Positions 25,321 through 34,994 are shown, counted from the first letter of the stretch. The stretch: DNA of 64,000 nucleotides from Malus domestica (GCF_042453785.1 NC_091661.1:25969501-26033500), one strand, 5' to 3'. The notes: generated by a model not told the origin, from the letters alone. Numbers and translations: made by a program.

Positions 25321-25839
25321 ACGACATGAAAAGCTATATCGGTTCTCTCTCAATTTTTCACCTCCACCGTGAATCTGCAAAACCCCTGTGACCAAATTCT
25401 CTAAGCAGCCTAGACACAAACCAACACATTCCTTCATATGTTCTCTCTCTCGTCTTAGAATCCTTCTCAATCTTTCGTTAACTGACAACATAGTCGAAAA
25501 GAATGGATGAGAAGGACCATGAAATCCACAAACCAGGAGCACAACCTAGACGCCCCCCTAATGGGCTTCATGGTCCAATTGCCCCCGCCCACTTTGCCCA
25601 ATTATTGAACCAAACTCTCCAAATGGCTATCCTCTCTGCTTAATTCGCCTCTACAGTATCTCTGGGAAGCTCTTCAATGACGATGAATTCGTGGATCCGG
25701 ATCTGGGTCACCTTATCGAAGCGGTTGAGCAGTAGATTTTCGAGTCGGTGCATCATCCATGTACTTATACGAGTAGCAGCAATACGTGTGGCTCTCGCAG
25801 AACCATCCACATCCTTCTACTGCTACTAACGTCGGCCGC

Positions 25840-26010
25840 ATGCGGGATCTCAATCCTCAGACCCAAAATTACAAGGCCAAGTTCATGTGCAGCTACGGCT
25901 AAAGGATTATCCCTCGTCTGCACGTCAACCGGCTCTGCTACGTCGGCAGCGAGACCAAGATTTTTGCTGTCAATTGCAACATCACGTTCGCATCCATCAT
26001 TTCCAAACCC
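25840..26010 (+). pseudogene. Captured PB1-domain gene fragment inside element A
   Basis: The frame starting at 25840 reads MRDLNPQTQNYKAKFMCSYG, stop, RIIPRLHVNRLCYVGSETK, then IFAVNCNITFASIISK. This is the start of a plant PB1 domain (usual pattern K-F-(L/M)-C-S-Y-G-G-K-I, then RYVGG-T-I). The stop codon falls exactly where the conserved Gly-Gly-Lys should be, so the piece is broken. The host parent gene is not in this window. Confidence 0.72.
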
Positions 26011-26457
26011 CCACCGTCTCTCTCTACAAAATCCAGAAAGCAAAAAAAGGACAGAGGGAAATAGACGTAGAAACAGAAGAAGGAAAACTCGGATTCGAGT
26101 CTTGTACTCGGGAAAAACAGGTGACATCCCTGGTTAAGTCCCAGGTGCACCCACCCATCATCAACATTTCGACACCACCACCGCCCAACAACGGCGCCGA
26201 CGGAGCAGTAGGCACTCTGGTCATCCTATCTTTCAGCAACACACTGATGGCTCCGTCGAGCAAGTTGATAGTTTTGCAGCCACGGTTGGTGCTAGCAACC
26301 AAGCAACCTTCGGTGGTGACCATTGGCACAGATAACTATCTGTCGTCGAGCATAGTCGAACCTCTAAACACTCCTCAACCTTCCCGCATATACCATCCAC
26401 CGCCATACGATCTCGTCTTCGTATCAATGCTCTGATATTCTGAAGCCTAATCAGACG

Positions 26458-26625
26458 GTGCTGGAAGCTCAGACCAGGGTTTTGCACGGGCCCCACACGG
26501 ATCAAGCCTCTTAGCGAAGACCAGGCTTTCAAGATGCTCGATACCATTTACAGATCGGTTAAAGGCAAACTGAAGGATGAGGAGTTGGTGTCGAAGTCGC
26601 AGCTTGGCATTGTTTGCGGCATTTT
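26458..26625 (+). pseudogene. Possible anthranilate phosphoribosyltransferase-like fragment
   Basis: One frame gives VLEAQTRV, and after a frameshift another gives LSEDQAFKMLDTIYRSVKGK followed by LKDEELVSKSQLG. This resembles the N-terminal part of the plant At1g70570-type protein. The match rests on recall of a short stretch, so the family name is tentative; that it is a degraded, frameshifted coding piece is more secure. Confidence 0.4.
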
Positions 26626-26935
26626 TGATAGGTCAACGAATGAACAAAGCACATGGGTAAATGATGGGTACCTCAAATTCCACCACAAAAGCACATGGGT
26701 AAAGGATAGGTACCTCAGTATTAAAACCCTAACCAGAAGATGCTCTCGAACGTGATAGCTGGAGCCACTCAGAAAGACATCAACTTCTGGAAAAGATAAA
26801 GACTCTCATCATGAATAAGTGCACGTTCCCACTCTTCATAGATGACACCATTATGTTAAAGAAAGCAAAAAAGAGAAAGCAAAAGTGAGGAATAAACACC
26901 CACCATAATGATGTGATTTACTTTTCTTGTTTTTT

Positions 26936-27345
26936 GACTGATGTAATTTATTTTCCGTATCTTTCGGAGACATCTATATAAACCCCATCAGAGGGTAATA
27001 TGTATAAACCCCATCAGAGGGTAGTAAAAAAAAAGCCCAAAATAATGAGCTACAATGTCATGGGCGAAGGCCCATATGCCCAAAAGACCCAGACCCTCTA
27101 TTACCACCAACCAGGTGATCAAAAGTACGCCCAGTACTTCACAATTATTCGGCAACTTGACGCTATTACCACCAACCAGGTGATAAAATGTACAACTCGT
27201 ACTCTAATATCATTTGGTAACTAGCCATTCATGCCACCAACCAAGTGATGAAATGTACAACCCGTACTCTCCTTCATGTCACCAACCAGGTGATCAAAAG
27301 TACGCCTAGTATTCCAAATTATACATGAGCATTACTCATGTCATT
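26936..27345. repeat. Family-specific 3' internal domain, inverted relative to 28690-29040
   Basis: This block (words 'gatgtaatttattttccgta', 'aaaccccatcagagggtaat', 'caccaaccaggtgatcaaaa', 'catgagcatt') reappears in reverse complement at 28690-29040. In element A it precedes the LTR-derived array. The 'accccatcagagggta' word is itself duplicated (26985 and 27008). Confidence 0.8.
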
Positions 27346-27475
27346 CATATATAAACATTCATGAGCATCACTCACGACAATCATACATAAACATTCATGA
27401 CCATCATTTATGTCAACATTCATGAGCATCACTCATGTTAACATTCATGAGCATCACTCATGACAAAGCTTCAAA
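27335..27475. repeat. Short tandem repeats of 'catgagcatcactcatg'
   Basis: At least four imperfect copies of a 25-30-bp unit containing 'acattcatgagcatcactca'. Each is partly palindromic (catgag..ctcatg). Confidence 0.75.
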
Positions 27476-27693
27476 GTTTCATTTACAGAGCTCTAGCTTC
27501 AAAGCTTCACCTACAAAGCTTCAGTGCAAGGTATACAAATACCGCATCCGAACAACCACCACTTCGGCCCATACATGGATTGAATTTGAAGTCTCTAGAC
27601 AACAGACTCTATTGACCGAAGACTTGGGGGACTACATTATGTACCATATATTAGGCCTCAACTGGGCCTTATGAAAAATACTTGGGGGACTTA

Positions 27694-28135
27694 GCCCATT
27701 ATTTATGTATTGAGGAGCAAGCCCTTATTTTATAAAATGGACTCCCTCACTTTCATTAGAGAGCACCCATTATTCATGTACTGAGAAGCGATCCCTTATT
27801 TTATAAAAGGGACTCCCTCACCCCCATTAGAGAGCAACGCCATCAGCTGAGTAATCGCCTCGCCGCGAGCATCACTTCTAACCTATCACTTATGTATTGT
27901 GGAGCGAACCCTTATTCTATAAATGGGACTCCATCACCACCACTAGAGAGCATCACCGCCTACTGAGCAACCGCCTCGTCGCAAGCATCAACTCTAGCCC
28001 ATCATTTATGTATTAAGGAACGAGCCCTTATTCTATAAAAAAGACTCCATCACCATCATTAGAGAGCATCAATTCTAGCTCATCATTCATGTATTGAGGA
28101 GCGAGCCCTTATTCTATAAAAATGACTCCCTCACC
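27694..28135 (+). repeat. Array of five LTR-promoter-like units inside element A
   Basis: Five units of roughly 70-110 bp each contain 'atgtattgaggagc', 'cccttattttataaaa', 'gactccctcac' and 'ttagagagca'. Starts are near 27694, 27766, 27878, 27996 and 28077. The same words in the same order form the TATA region of the LTR ('ggaggagcccttattttat', then 'cttaccctcac'). A tract plus LTR-start-like sequence occurs just upstream (27618-27655), so the array probably grew from a partial LTR copy. Confidence 0.78.
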
Positions 28136-28352
28136 TTCAAACGCTGCAAGCCGAGCCAAGCAAGGCAACATAAGCCATGAGCCGAGTAGCTTCGCAGCAT
28201 GTGCTACTTCTAGTTGAGCGTCATTTCAGATTGAGCACTGCCTCATATCGAGCATCAGTTCAAGACAGCATCTAGTTACTTCGACCCACACATGGACTGA
28301 ATTTCAAGTTTCCAGCCAAAAGACTCTCTTGACTGAAGACTTGGGGGACTAC

Positions 28353-28689
28353 AGTTTATACCATATTTAGGGCCTCGTATTTAGACCTCGTATAAATACT
28401 CAGATGACTTAAATGTAATTATATAATAAAGGAATGGGCAAATATGTAATTAGGGAAGGAGTCCTTATTCTATAAAAGGGCATCATCACCCTCATAAACC
28501 CTAAGTCTCTCCTATCTAGAGCAAAGCTCTCACACTCTCTCCCTCACAAATACTCTCAGAGAAATACAATCAGTGTGGACGTAGTCCAAACCTTGGGGTG
28601 AACCACGATCATCTTGTGTTATTTACATTACTTGCAGATTCAAGGTCGGATTTACGTTGTTCCAAGACCTCCGGTTTTGTGCATCAACA
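28353..28689 (+). repeat. 3' LTR of element A
   Basis: About 337 bp, aligned end to end with the 5' LTR with scattered substitutions. The first base of the expected TG is changed (AGTTTATACC). Confidence 0.88.
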
Positions 28690-29584
28690 ATGTTGATTGA
28701 CATGAGTAATGCTCATGAATGTTTATGTATGATTAATATGAGTAATGCTCATATATAATTTGAAGTACTTGGCGTACTTTTGATCACCTGGTTGGTGATA
28801 ATAGTGGCAGGCTGCTAAATAATTTTTTGTAGTATTGGACGTACTTTTGATCACCTGGTTGGTGATAATAGAGAGCCTGCCTCTTTTGGGCATATGGTCC
28901 TTCGCCCATAACACTCTAGCCCATTATTTTGGGCTTGCCGTATTTTATTTTTATTTATTATTATTATTATTATTACCCTCTGATGGGGTTTATACAAATG
29001 TCTTCGAAAGATAAAGAAAATAAATTACATCATTCAAAAATAAATCTGATCTTCTACTCAATGGGTCACGCCCATAATTCCTTTTTTTGCATGACATCAC
29101 TACCGCAATTATGTCTGCTTCTTTTTATTTTCTTTTGCTTTTGGCTTTTGCTTTCTGCTTTTCTTGATCTCCCCGCTCCTTCTCTGTCCACCCATGTTGT
29201 TTTGTAAGGTATCTTTTGCTTGCAAACCCACTTACTTTTCTTTGACAGCCTGGTCGTGCCCATCCATTCTCACTCCCATTTTTTCTTTTATGTAAAGGAA
29301 AAGAGACTTTGGGAATCTGTGAAAGAAAAGAGAGAGCTTTTCTGGTGCTTTGGAGACATTTTTTTCTATAAAGGAAAAGAGACTTTGGAGACATTCTTTT
29401 CTGTTGCTTTTGGCGCTGCAGCTGATGGTGATGAGGAAGATGACAGGCCAGGAACAAGAAGAGGGTACCCCCGTGCATGCGGTGTCCCAGAGGTCGGCAG
29501 TGAGGCGGGGGAGTTCACGGGAGTTATTTTAGTGCAGAAACGGTGGCGTTGGGGTCGACGACGACTGCGAGGTGGGTGCCGAGA

Positions 29585-29872
29585 CGCTCTTATGTAGGGC
29601 GAATCCTCGTGCTTTAAAAGACCGTGCATTTACTTAACAATGAGTTTCATGGTGAAGAACTTGTGCAGCAGATAAAAGGCAGTTAACGGGCCACGGCAAT
29701 TCCTGGTCATCCACGGCTCGACATGGTCTACTTGGTTGTAAATTTCATCAATGACTTCATGGTACGTCTTTAACCGGTAAAGCTCATTGAAGTAGTCGAA
29801 AGATAGAATGTTCATACAAAACACCTTCTCGAGCAATGAGTCAATGGATTTCCCACTTGTCTGTACCTCCAT
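29585..29872 (-). pseudogene. Captured PRP38-like splicing-factor (SRL1-type) exon
   Basis: The minus frame reads MEVQTSGKSIDSLLEKVFCM, NILSFDYFNELYRLKTYHEV, IDEIYNQVDHVEPWMTRNCR, then GPLTAFYLLHKFFTMKLIVK, stop, MHGLLKHEDSPYIRA. This is the N terminus of the plant PRP38-domain protein (Arabidopsis At5g37370 type). The single in-frame TAA at 29630-29632 replaces a conserved Gln. Similarity stops at SPYIRA, probably an exon end. Several conserved positions are also changed (for example G to R before NCRGP). Not expected to make a functional protein. Confidence 0.85.
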
Positions 29873-30199
29873 CCACATGTCTGGATTTCCCACATGGTTG
29901 TAACTGTGCCTTCCTTTTCCTGCATGTACAATGATATCCGAGACGTTCTCGACGGCTGAGAAATATGAGGGTGGATAACCGATGGCCAACTGCAATCGAA
30001 GCCATTACTTTTGACCAGCTTGTGGGTCCCGCAAGTCTACTGCGATGAATAGCTGCTGACATTGCGCTGAGTCAGGTTTGGTGTCGGGTTTTCGTAACAC
30101 TCGTGATCCCTGTTGTTGATCGGCGAGGCTCCGTGGCTGCTGCAGCCGCTGCTACAGATGATGCTGAACTCGGCGGAGACAATGTGGTCGTGATGGTAC

Positions 30200-30440
30200 T
30201 GCTTCTTGTGAGCAGCAACAGATAGCAAGGCCTTGAACATTTTCACCAAGCTTGGCGACAGAAGGTCTGACGACGACGAGAACCCGAGCCTCTGCATGAT
30301 AGCGTCACGGTACGAGCGAGTCATGCCCAGGATCGAACTGGACACTACCATGGTCCTCACCAGGTCCGGGTAGAGTTCGACTAGCTTAAACGCCACCATC
30401 CCGTCGTAACTAAACCCAACTACCATGCATTTCTTCACGG
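30200..30440 (-). pseudogene. Captured alpha/beta-hydrolase fragment
   Basis: The frame begins KKCMVVGFSYDGMVAFKLVE, then LYPDLVRTMVVSSSILGMTR and LLSVAAHKK, matching the nucleophile-elbow region of plant yugF-like alpha/beta hydrolases. The G-x-S-x-G elbow is altered to GFSYD, which would be expected to disable catalysis. Upstream and downstream domains are missing. A 97-bp part (30271-30367) is repeated at 30741-30837. Confidence 0.78.
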
Positions 30441-30459
30441 TCAGAATTGAGGTACGTGT

Positions 30460-30667
30460 GGATGGGCTTGGACTTGAGGAAATAAAGGAACTTTTTCTCC
30501 ATGGGAGTGGGACCCTTTGTACCGGCTGCTATTAGACTCAGCACGACGTGGATTGACAGCGGTGAGTACACCATGGTCATCTCTTTGGCCCCCTTGAGTG
30601 AGAAACAACTGCTTTGTGATTCTTAATCCGACGTCAGTTTGGATGCTTATGGATCTTGGAGCTCCAT
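30460..30667 (-). pseudogene. Captured serpin exon-1 fragment
   Basis: Read on the minus strand, one frame gives RSISIQTDVGLRITKQLFLT, and after a 1-nt shift the next gives MVYSPLSIHVVLSLIAAGTK followed by GPTPMEKKFLYFLKSK. These are the N-terminal blocks of plant serpin-ZX proteins (protease inhibitors). The frameshift and the absence of the reactive-centre region make it a non-functional piece. Confidence 0.82.
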
Positions 30668-30722
30668 TTTGTCTCGGGAATCTGCTGAGCCTACCATGGT
30701 GTACCGGTACGGTACGTTCGAG

Positions 30723-31196
30723 TCATGCCCAAACTGACGACGACGACGAGAACCCGAGCCTCTGCATGATAGCGTCACGGTACGTTCGAGTCATGCCCAG
30801 GATCGAACTGGACACTACCATGGTCCTCACCAGGTCCACCTGCTGAGCCTGGGCCTCCGACGCCATAGCCCGGACGCAGACGTAACGAAACGACACCGCC
30901 GCCGTCGATCTCGACGACGCCATAGAAGCTATGACCCTCCGTATCAACCTCGTCGCCATTGTTGCGTCTCCGAGCTTCAACAACTGCAAACCAAGAGAGA
31001 GAGAGATGAGTGAATGAACAGGAGATTTGTGCGAGCTTGGTGGGTTTTGAGAAAAGTGAGAATTTCTGGGATTCTTCCGGCCAATGCATTGTCGGAGACG
31101 TTGAGAAACTGGAGTGAATGGAAAAATGCTGGGAAATTTTGAAACTGGATCAGACCGTTGAATCAAAGTTTCAGATCTAAGACAAATCATTCTCAA
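30723..31196 (-). pseudogene. Chimeric open frame: presequence-like N terminus fused to hydrolase fragment
   Basis: A 157-codon open frame. Its second part begins at an internal ATG (30959) with MATRLIRRVIASMASSRSTA, an Arg/Ser/Ala-rich, acid-poor start typical of organelle-targeting presequences, and continues to AQAQQ. There it joins, in frame, to VDLVRTMVVSSSILGMTR of the hydrolase (30837-30741) and ends soon after. The source of the presequence was not recognised. The junction between two unrelated coding pieces is what the sequence shows; expression is unknown. Confidence 0.6.
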
Positions 31197-31510
31197 AGAA
31201 TAAACAAGAGGGAAGAGAGATTGAGAGATACGACATCGGAAGATTGCATGAAGTCCCGACTCCCGAAGTGTCCTCCCCTCCTCTAATATCTGTAAAGACC
31301 CAAACTTCTTGGTGTAGTCTATAGTGTTTCCAGAAATGTAGAGAGAGAAAGATGAAAGCTTTCTACAGAGAGAAAGAGAAAGAGATGGTGTTCTTGGTTT
31401 CTGTGATTTTTTCTGGGAAAGCTTTGGGTTGTTGGGTTTTTTGCAAATTTTGCAGATTCACAGTGGATGTGAAAAAATGAAAGAGAACCGACATAGTTTT
31501 TTGTGTTGAT

Positions 31511-31529
31511 TCCCACAGACGGCGCCAAA
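31511..31529 (-). other. Primer-binding site of element B
   Basis: On the minus strand TTTGGCGCCGTCTGTGGGA follows the LTR end GCATCAACA directly. Confidence 0.85.
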
Positions 31530-31905
31530 TGTTGATGCACAAAACCAGAGGGATCTTGGAACAACGTAAATTCGACTGTGAATCTGCAAGAAAGTAAATA
31601 ACACAAGAGGTATCGTGGTTCACCCCAAGGTTTGGGCTATGTCCACACTGATATTGTATTTTTGAGGAAGAGAGCTCTGAATATGAGAGTGAGAGCTTTG
31701 AGAGAGCTTAGAGCTTAGGGGATGTGAGGAGGCTTGCTCTGAATATGAGAGTCTTCCCTCATTGTGAAGGTGAGGAGTCTCTTATATAGAATAAGGGTTC
31801 ATCACTTGTTACATATTTGCCCATTCCTTTATTACATAATTACATTTAAGTCCTCCGAGTATTTATACGAGATATAATACGGAGGCTCTAAGTATGATAC
31901 AAACA
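31530..31905 (-). repeat. 5' LTR of element B
   Basis: 376 bp on the minus strand, TGTTTGTATC to GCATCAACA. It aligns with the element A LTRs but has an extra AGAG-rich segment (31660-31745) that contains an internal duplication of 'gaatatgagagt'. Confidence 0.87.
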
Positions 31906-32345
31906 TATGAGTTATAAGCTTATATCTCTATTAATTAAATGTAATAACCATTTTTTATGATTCAATATCATCTCCCTTATGCAGATTTTTAAAGTTGAGA
32001 TATTAAAAATTCTTCGTTCGGCTGCTTCGGCATGTAATAAGATAGTTCGAGAAATTGACTTCAAGAAACGCCACAAGCGAACGAGCGCAACCAACAATCA
32101 TTTTTTATTTTTTTTATTTTTTATTTTTATGAAGCAACTTATCAAATGAACAGCTAACATATTGCAGATATGAAAACATAATTAAAAAGAAAAGATCTAA
32201 TAGTAAATAAATATTTATACGAGTAATGATTTTTCTTATAATTATTATTTAAAAAATTCAGACATGACTGAGAAATAAATTTTTAATTTTATAATTAACT
32301 ATACGGGAAAGTGCCTAAGGCCATACGAGGGCCATACATTTTTTG

Positions 32346-32521
32346 GGAAAAGGATCCGGGAATCTTAGGGATTCTATAATCTTGTCTGTTTATAGTACAT
32401 CGTACGGTCAGAAATAATTTAAAATTCAAATATAAATAGTACCTAACAAAAACTAACCGTAAGATGTACGATGAATGGACAAGATTGCAAGATCCCTAGG
32501 AAAAGGATCCAACGAGGATCC
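32346..32521. mobile_element. MITE with GGATCC-type termini and 9-bp target duplication
   Basis: Left end 'ggaaaaggatccgggaatc'; reverse complement of right end 'gggatcctcgttggatcctt'. Target duplication cattttttg at 32337-32345 and 32522-32530. Interior inverted words 'gtacatcgtac'/'gatgtacgatg' and 'cttgtc'/'gacaag'. Related to the MITE at 16080-16268. Confidence 0.82.
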
Positions 32522-33473
32522 CATTTTTTGTCAAATTAATTAGCAACTAACATGTGTAAAGGTCATGTGTCACATGTACGTGGATACATGGTACTCTTAT
32601 GCTCACACGGTTTTCTAATTAAGGAGCGAGCTGGAATTATCATGTGAACCTCTTTTTTCCTCTAAACCTAGCTAGCGGAGAAGAATTACTGGAGATTAGC
32701 TATTCTGTAATCGTCGTGTGCGAAGTTACTTTCTCTCTTTCATAAGGGTGAGGACCATTATATTTGGAAAATCACCCTTCCATCCCCCAGCACCCTATTT
32801 TATTAATAAAATAAAATAAGAAAAGTATTATTGGCATTCTAAAAATTTTCTATATTAGAAAAAAAAATACATTTATAAGAAATGTAAAATAAAAATTTTA
32901 AAGTGTTAATAACTATTTCCAAAAATAAAAAGAAAGATAACGTATGTGTTATATAATACTTTTTTGAGTCGAAATGTGTTACAAATACTATCAGTCTGTC
33001 ATGTGTTTCTTGTGGAGGCCTGCAAGACAGACATACATCAGGCTTACCAGCAGAAAAGTAATATTGAAAGGTTTTCAGCCCATTAATCTGTAAGACTTTT
33101 TTACTCTTTTTATTTGATTAGAATCTCTAAAAGATTTTCGATAAGGTTTTGAAATCTTTTGATAACAAGAAAGTTTTAAATTCGGTATGTGTGTGTGTGA
33201 TTATATATATTTACCTTTAGCAACTAACATGTGTGAAGGTCATGTGTCACATGTACGTGTATACATGGTACTCTTATGCTTACACAGTTTTCTAATTAAG
33301 GAGCGAGCTGAAATTATTATGTGAACCTCTTTTTTCCTCTAAACCTAGCTAGCGGAGAAGAATTACTGGAGATTAGCTATTCTATTGTCGTCATGTGCGA
33401 AGTTACTTTCACTCTTTCATAAGGGTGAGGACCATTATATTCGAAAAATCTTCCTTCCACCCTTTTTTATTAA

Positions 33474-33865
33474 GACCATCTCCAACCCTTGGGCTAAAAG
33501 CCAAATTTTTTAGCCCGGAAAATTTAGCTTTTAGCCCAGAAACATATTTTCTGCTCGAACCCTTCTACTCTAAAATTTTAGCCCGGAATTATTAAAGAAT
33601 GAAATTAGCCTAAATTTTTTTCTTAAATCAATTTTTTTAAAAAATTAAATATGTAGATTATTGTAAATTAATTTTATGAACATTTTAATCTAAAAAAATT
33701 TAAATTCCGATAAACATTTCGCATTTAGCCCGGGGGAAAAGCTGGGGGGTATTTGGCCCAGAAATAGCATTTGGCATTTAGCCTAAAATTTTAGCATGGG
33801 TTGGAGAGTGTTTGGAGGGGTAATTTGGGGAGTAATTTGACTTTTAGCCCAGATTGAAGATGGTC
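33474..33865. mobile_element. PIF/Harbinger-like MITE, TAA target
   Basis: Left end GACCATCTCCAACCCTTGGG, reverse complement of right end GACCATCTTCAATCTGGGCT; flanked by TAA on both sides (33471-33473, 33866-33868). Copy 1 of the surrounding duplication shows the empty site. A 3-bp TAA/TTA target is the PIF/Harbinger signature. Interior repeats 'tttagcccgg'. Confidence 0.88.
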
Positions 33866-34058
33866 TAATGAAATAAAATAAAAAGAAAGATAACGTATGT
33901 GTTATATAATACTTTTTTGGAGTCGAGATGTGTTATACATACTATCAGTCTGTCATGTGTTTCTTGTGGAGGCCTGCAAGACAGACATGTGACAGGCTTA
34001 CCAGCAGAAAAGTAACATTGAAAGGTTTTCAGCCCATTAATCCGTAAGATTTTTTTAC

Positions 34059-34768
34059 GGGAGACTTTGGATGCGGTCCCTAGTTATGAATAGTCTTTGA
34101 CTGAAACCTTGTTGGTTTTCAATTTTTGATCTAAGTCCCTGAAATTAATTGATAATTTATTTCTATGTACGTTACTATATTTTTTAAATTAAAAATTAAA
34201 ATTTATAGTTGTTTATAGTAATGAGATTTTAAATAAAAAACCATAATTTGTGGGATTAAAAATATTAAAATATAAATATACTATTATGTGTGTGTGTGTG
34301 TAAACATGGGTACATTCATAAAAAATAACCAAAAAATTATTGTATCAAAACATGGGTACATTCTTCAAAATGGGTACATTTAGCAAAAATAAAAATGGGT
34401 ACAAATAAATAAATAAATATGGGTACAATACAAATAAAACTTTAAAAAATATAGGCACAAAAAGAAATTAATATATGGGTACAAATTAAAACTGAAAGGA
34501 AAATTGGTACAAATTAAAAAAGGGTTGCAAATTAAAAATGGGTACAAACTAAAAATAAAAATATATGATAAAAAATTTAGCCATAAATATAAATATACTA
34601 ATTGTAACATTTTTAATATTAAATGAATATATTTAGAAATAAAAAATATTTGATTATTGAAATAATTAATGATATTATTAATACAAATGACCTTGATAAA
34701 AAATTGAAAAGTAATAAGGTTTTAATCAATAGAGTAGTAAAAATAAGGATGAAAACCTAATTACTCCA
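34059..34768. mobile_element. Long-TIR MITE (family M1) with perfect 9-bp target duplication
   Basis: Flanked by tttttttac at 34050-34058 and 34769-34777; copy 1 of the duplication (33100-33115) has the unoccupied site. The left end 'gggagactttggatgcggtc' and reverse-complement right end 'tggagtaattaggttttcat' are imperfect, but similarity is strong further in ('aaaccttgttggttttcaat' against 'aaaccttattacttttcaat'). The interior is rich in 'atgggtacaaa'. No coding potential. Confidence 0.88.
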
Positions 34769-34994
34769 TTTTTTTACTATTTTTATTTGATTAGAATCTC
34801 TAAAAGATTTTCGATAAGGTTTTGATCTTTTGATAACAAGGAAGTTTTAACTTCGGTATGTGTGTGATTATATATATTTACCTTTATTTTTGTATACTTT
34901 ATTGCAGATATGTAAAAGTAAAACTAAACGAGTTTTTCTTGATTTGTCATGTATTGATTATTTGAAATATATAGCGAATCATGCATGATGCTTA

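Larger units (their letters stand above)
24963..28689 (+). mobile_element. Non-autonomous LTR retrotransposon carrying host-gene pieces (element A)
   Basis: LTRs at 24963-25300 and 28353-28689 are about 338 bp and very similar, ending TGTGCATCAACA. Directly after the 5' LTR is a primer-binding site (25301-25320, 'tttggcatcgtctgtgggaa'); just before the 3' LTR is a purine-rich tract (gaagacttgggggac, about 28335-28349). The 3.05-kb interior has no gag, protease, reverse transcriptase or integrase words. Instead it holds a leader, degraded fragments of host genes (PB1-domain gene at 25840, a possible anthranilate phosphoribosyltransferase gene at 26458), a shared 3' domain, and an array derived from the LTR. 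The LTR TATA region reads 'cttattttataaaaggg'. No clean 5-bp target duplication was found. Copying must rely on proteins of another element (inference). Confidence 0.85.
28690..31905 (-). mobile_element. Second, opposed member of the family, truncated (element B)
   Basis: Read on the minus strand: LTR (31905-31530), primer site (31529-31511), a leader that matches the element A leader (words 'gttctctttcattttttcac', 'ctgtgaatctgcaaaa'), about 2.3 kb of host-gene pieces, then the shared 3' domain (29040-28690). It stops at 28690, where the 3' LTR of element A ends; its own array, tract and 3' LTR are missing. Cargo differs completely from element A. No gag or pol words seen. Confidence 0.8.
32541..34883. 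repeat. 677-bp tandem duplication, second copy carrying two insertions
   Basis: Copy 1 is 32541-33217 and copy 2 is 33218-34883. Shared words include 'aaggtcatgtgtcacatgta', 'aacctagctagcggagaaga', 'tgttatataatactttttt' and 'cttaccagcagaaaagtaa'. Copy 2 contains a 392-bp MITE (33474-33865) and a 710-bp element (34059-34768). Copy 1 alone has about 110 extra bases near 32815-32925, either an insertion there or a loss in copy 2. Confidence 0.88.

Noticed and set aside
25765..26547. Overlapping 100-180-codon frames on both strands in element A
   Set aside because: They overlap one another and cross the broken PB1 and phosphoribosyltransferase-like pieces; composition only.
27335..27475. CRISPR-like spaced repeats
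   Set aside because: Imperfect, partly overlapping units within a plant retroelement; no regular unique spacers.
29220..29597. 125-codon plus-strand frame
   Set aside because: Lies antisense to the PRP38 fragment side of element B and has low-complexity composition; no family recognised.
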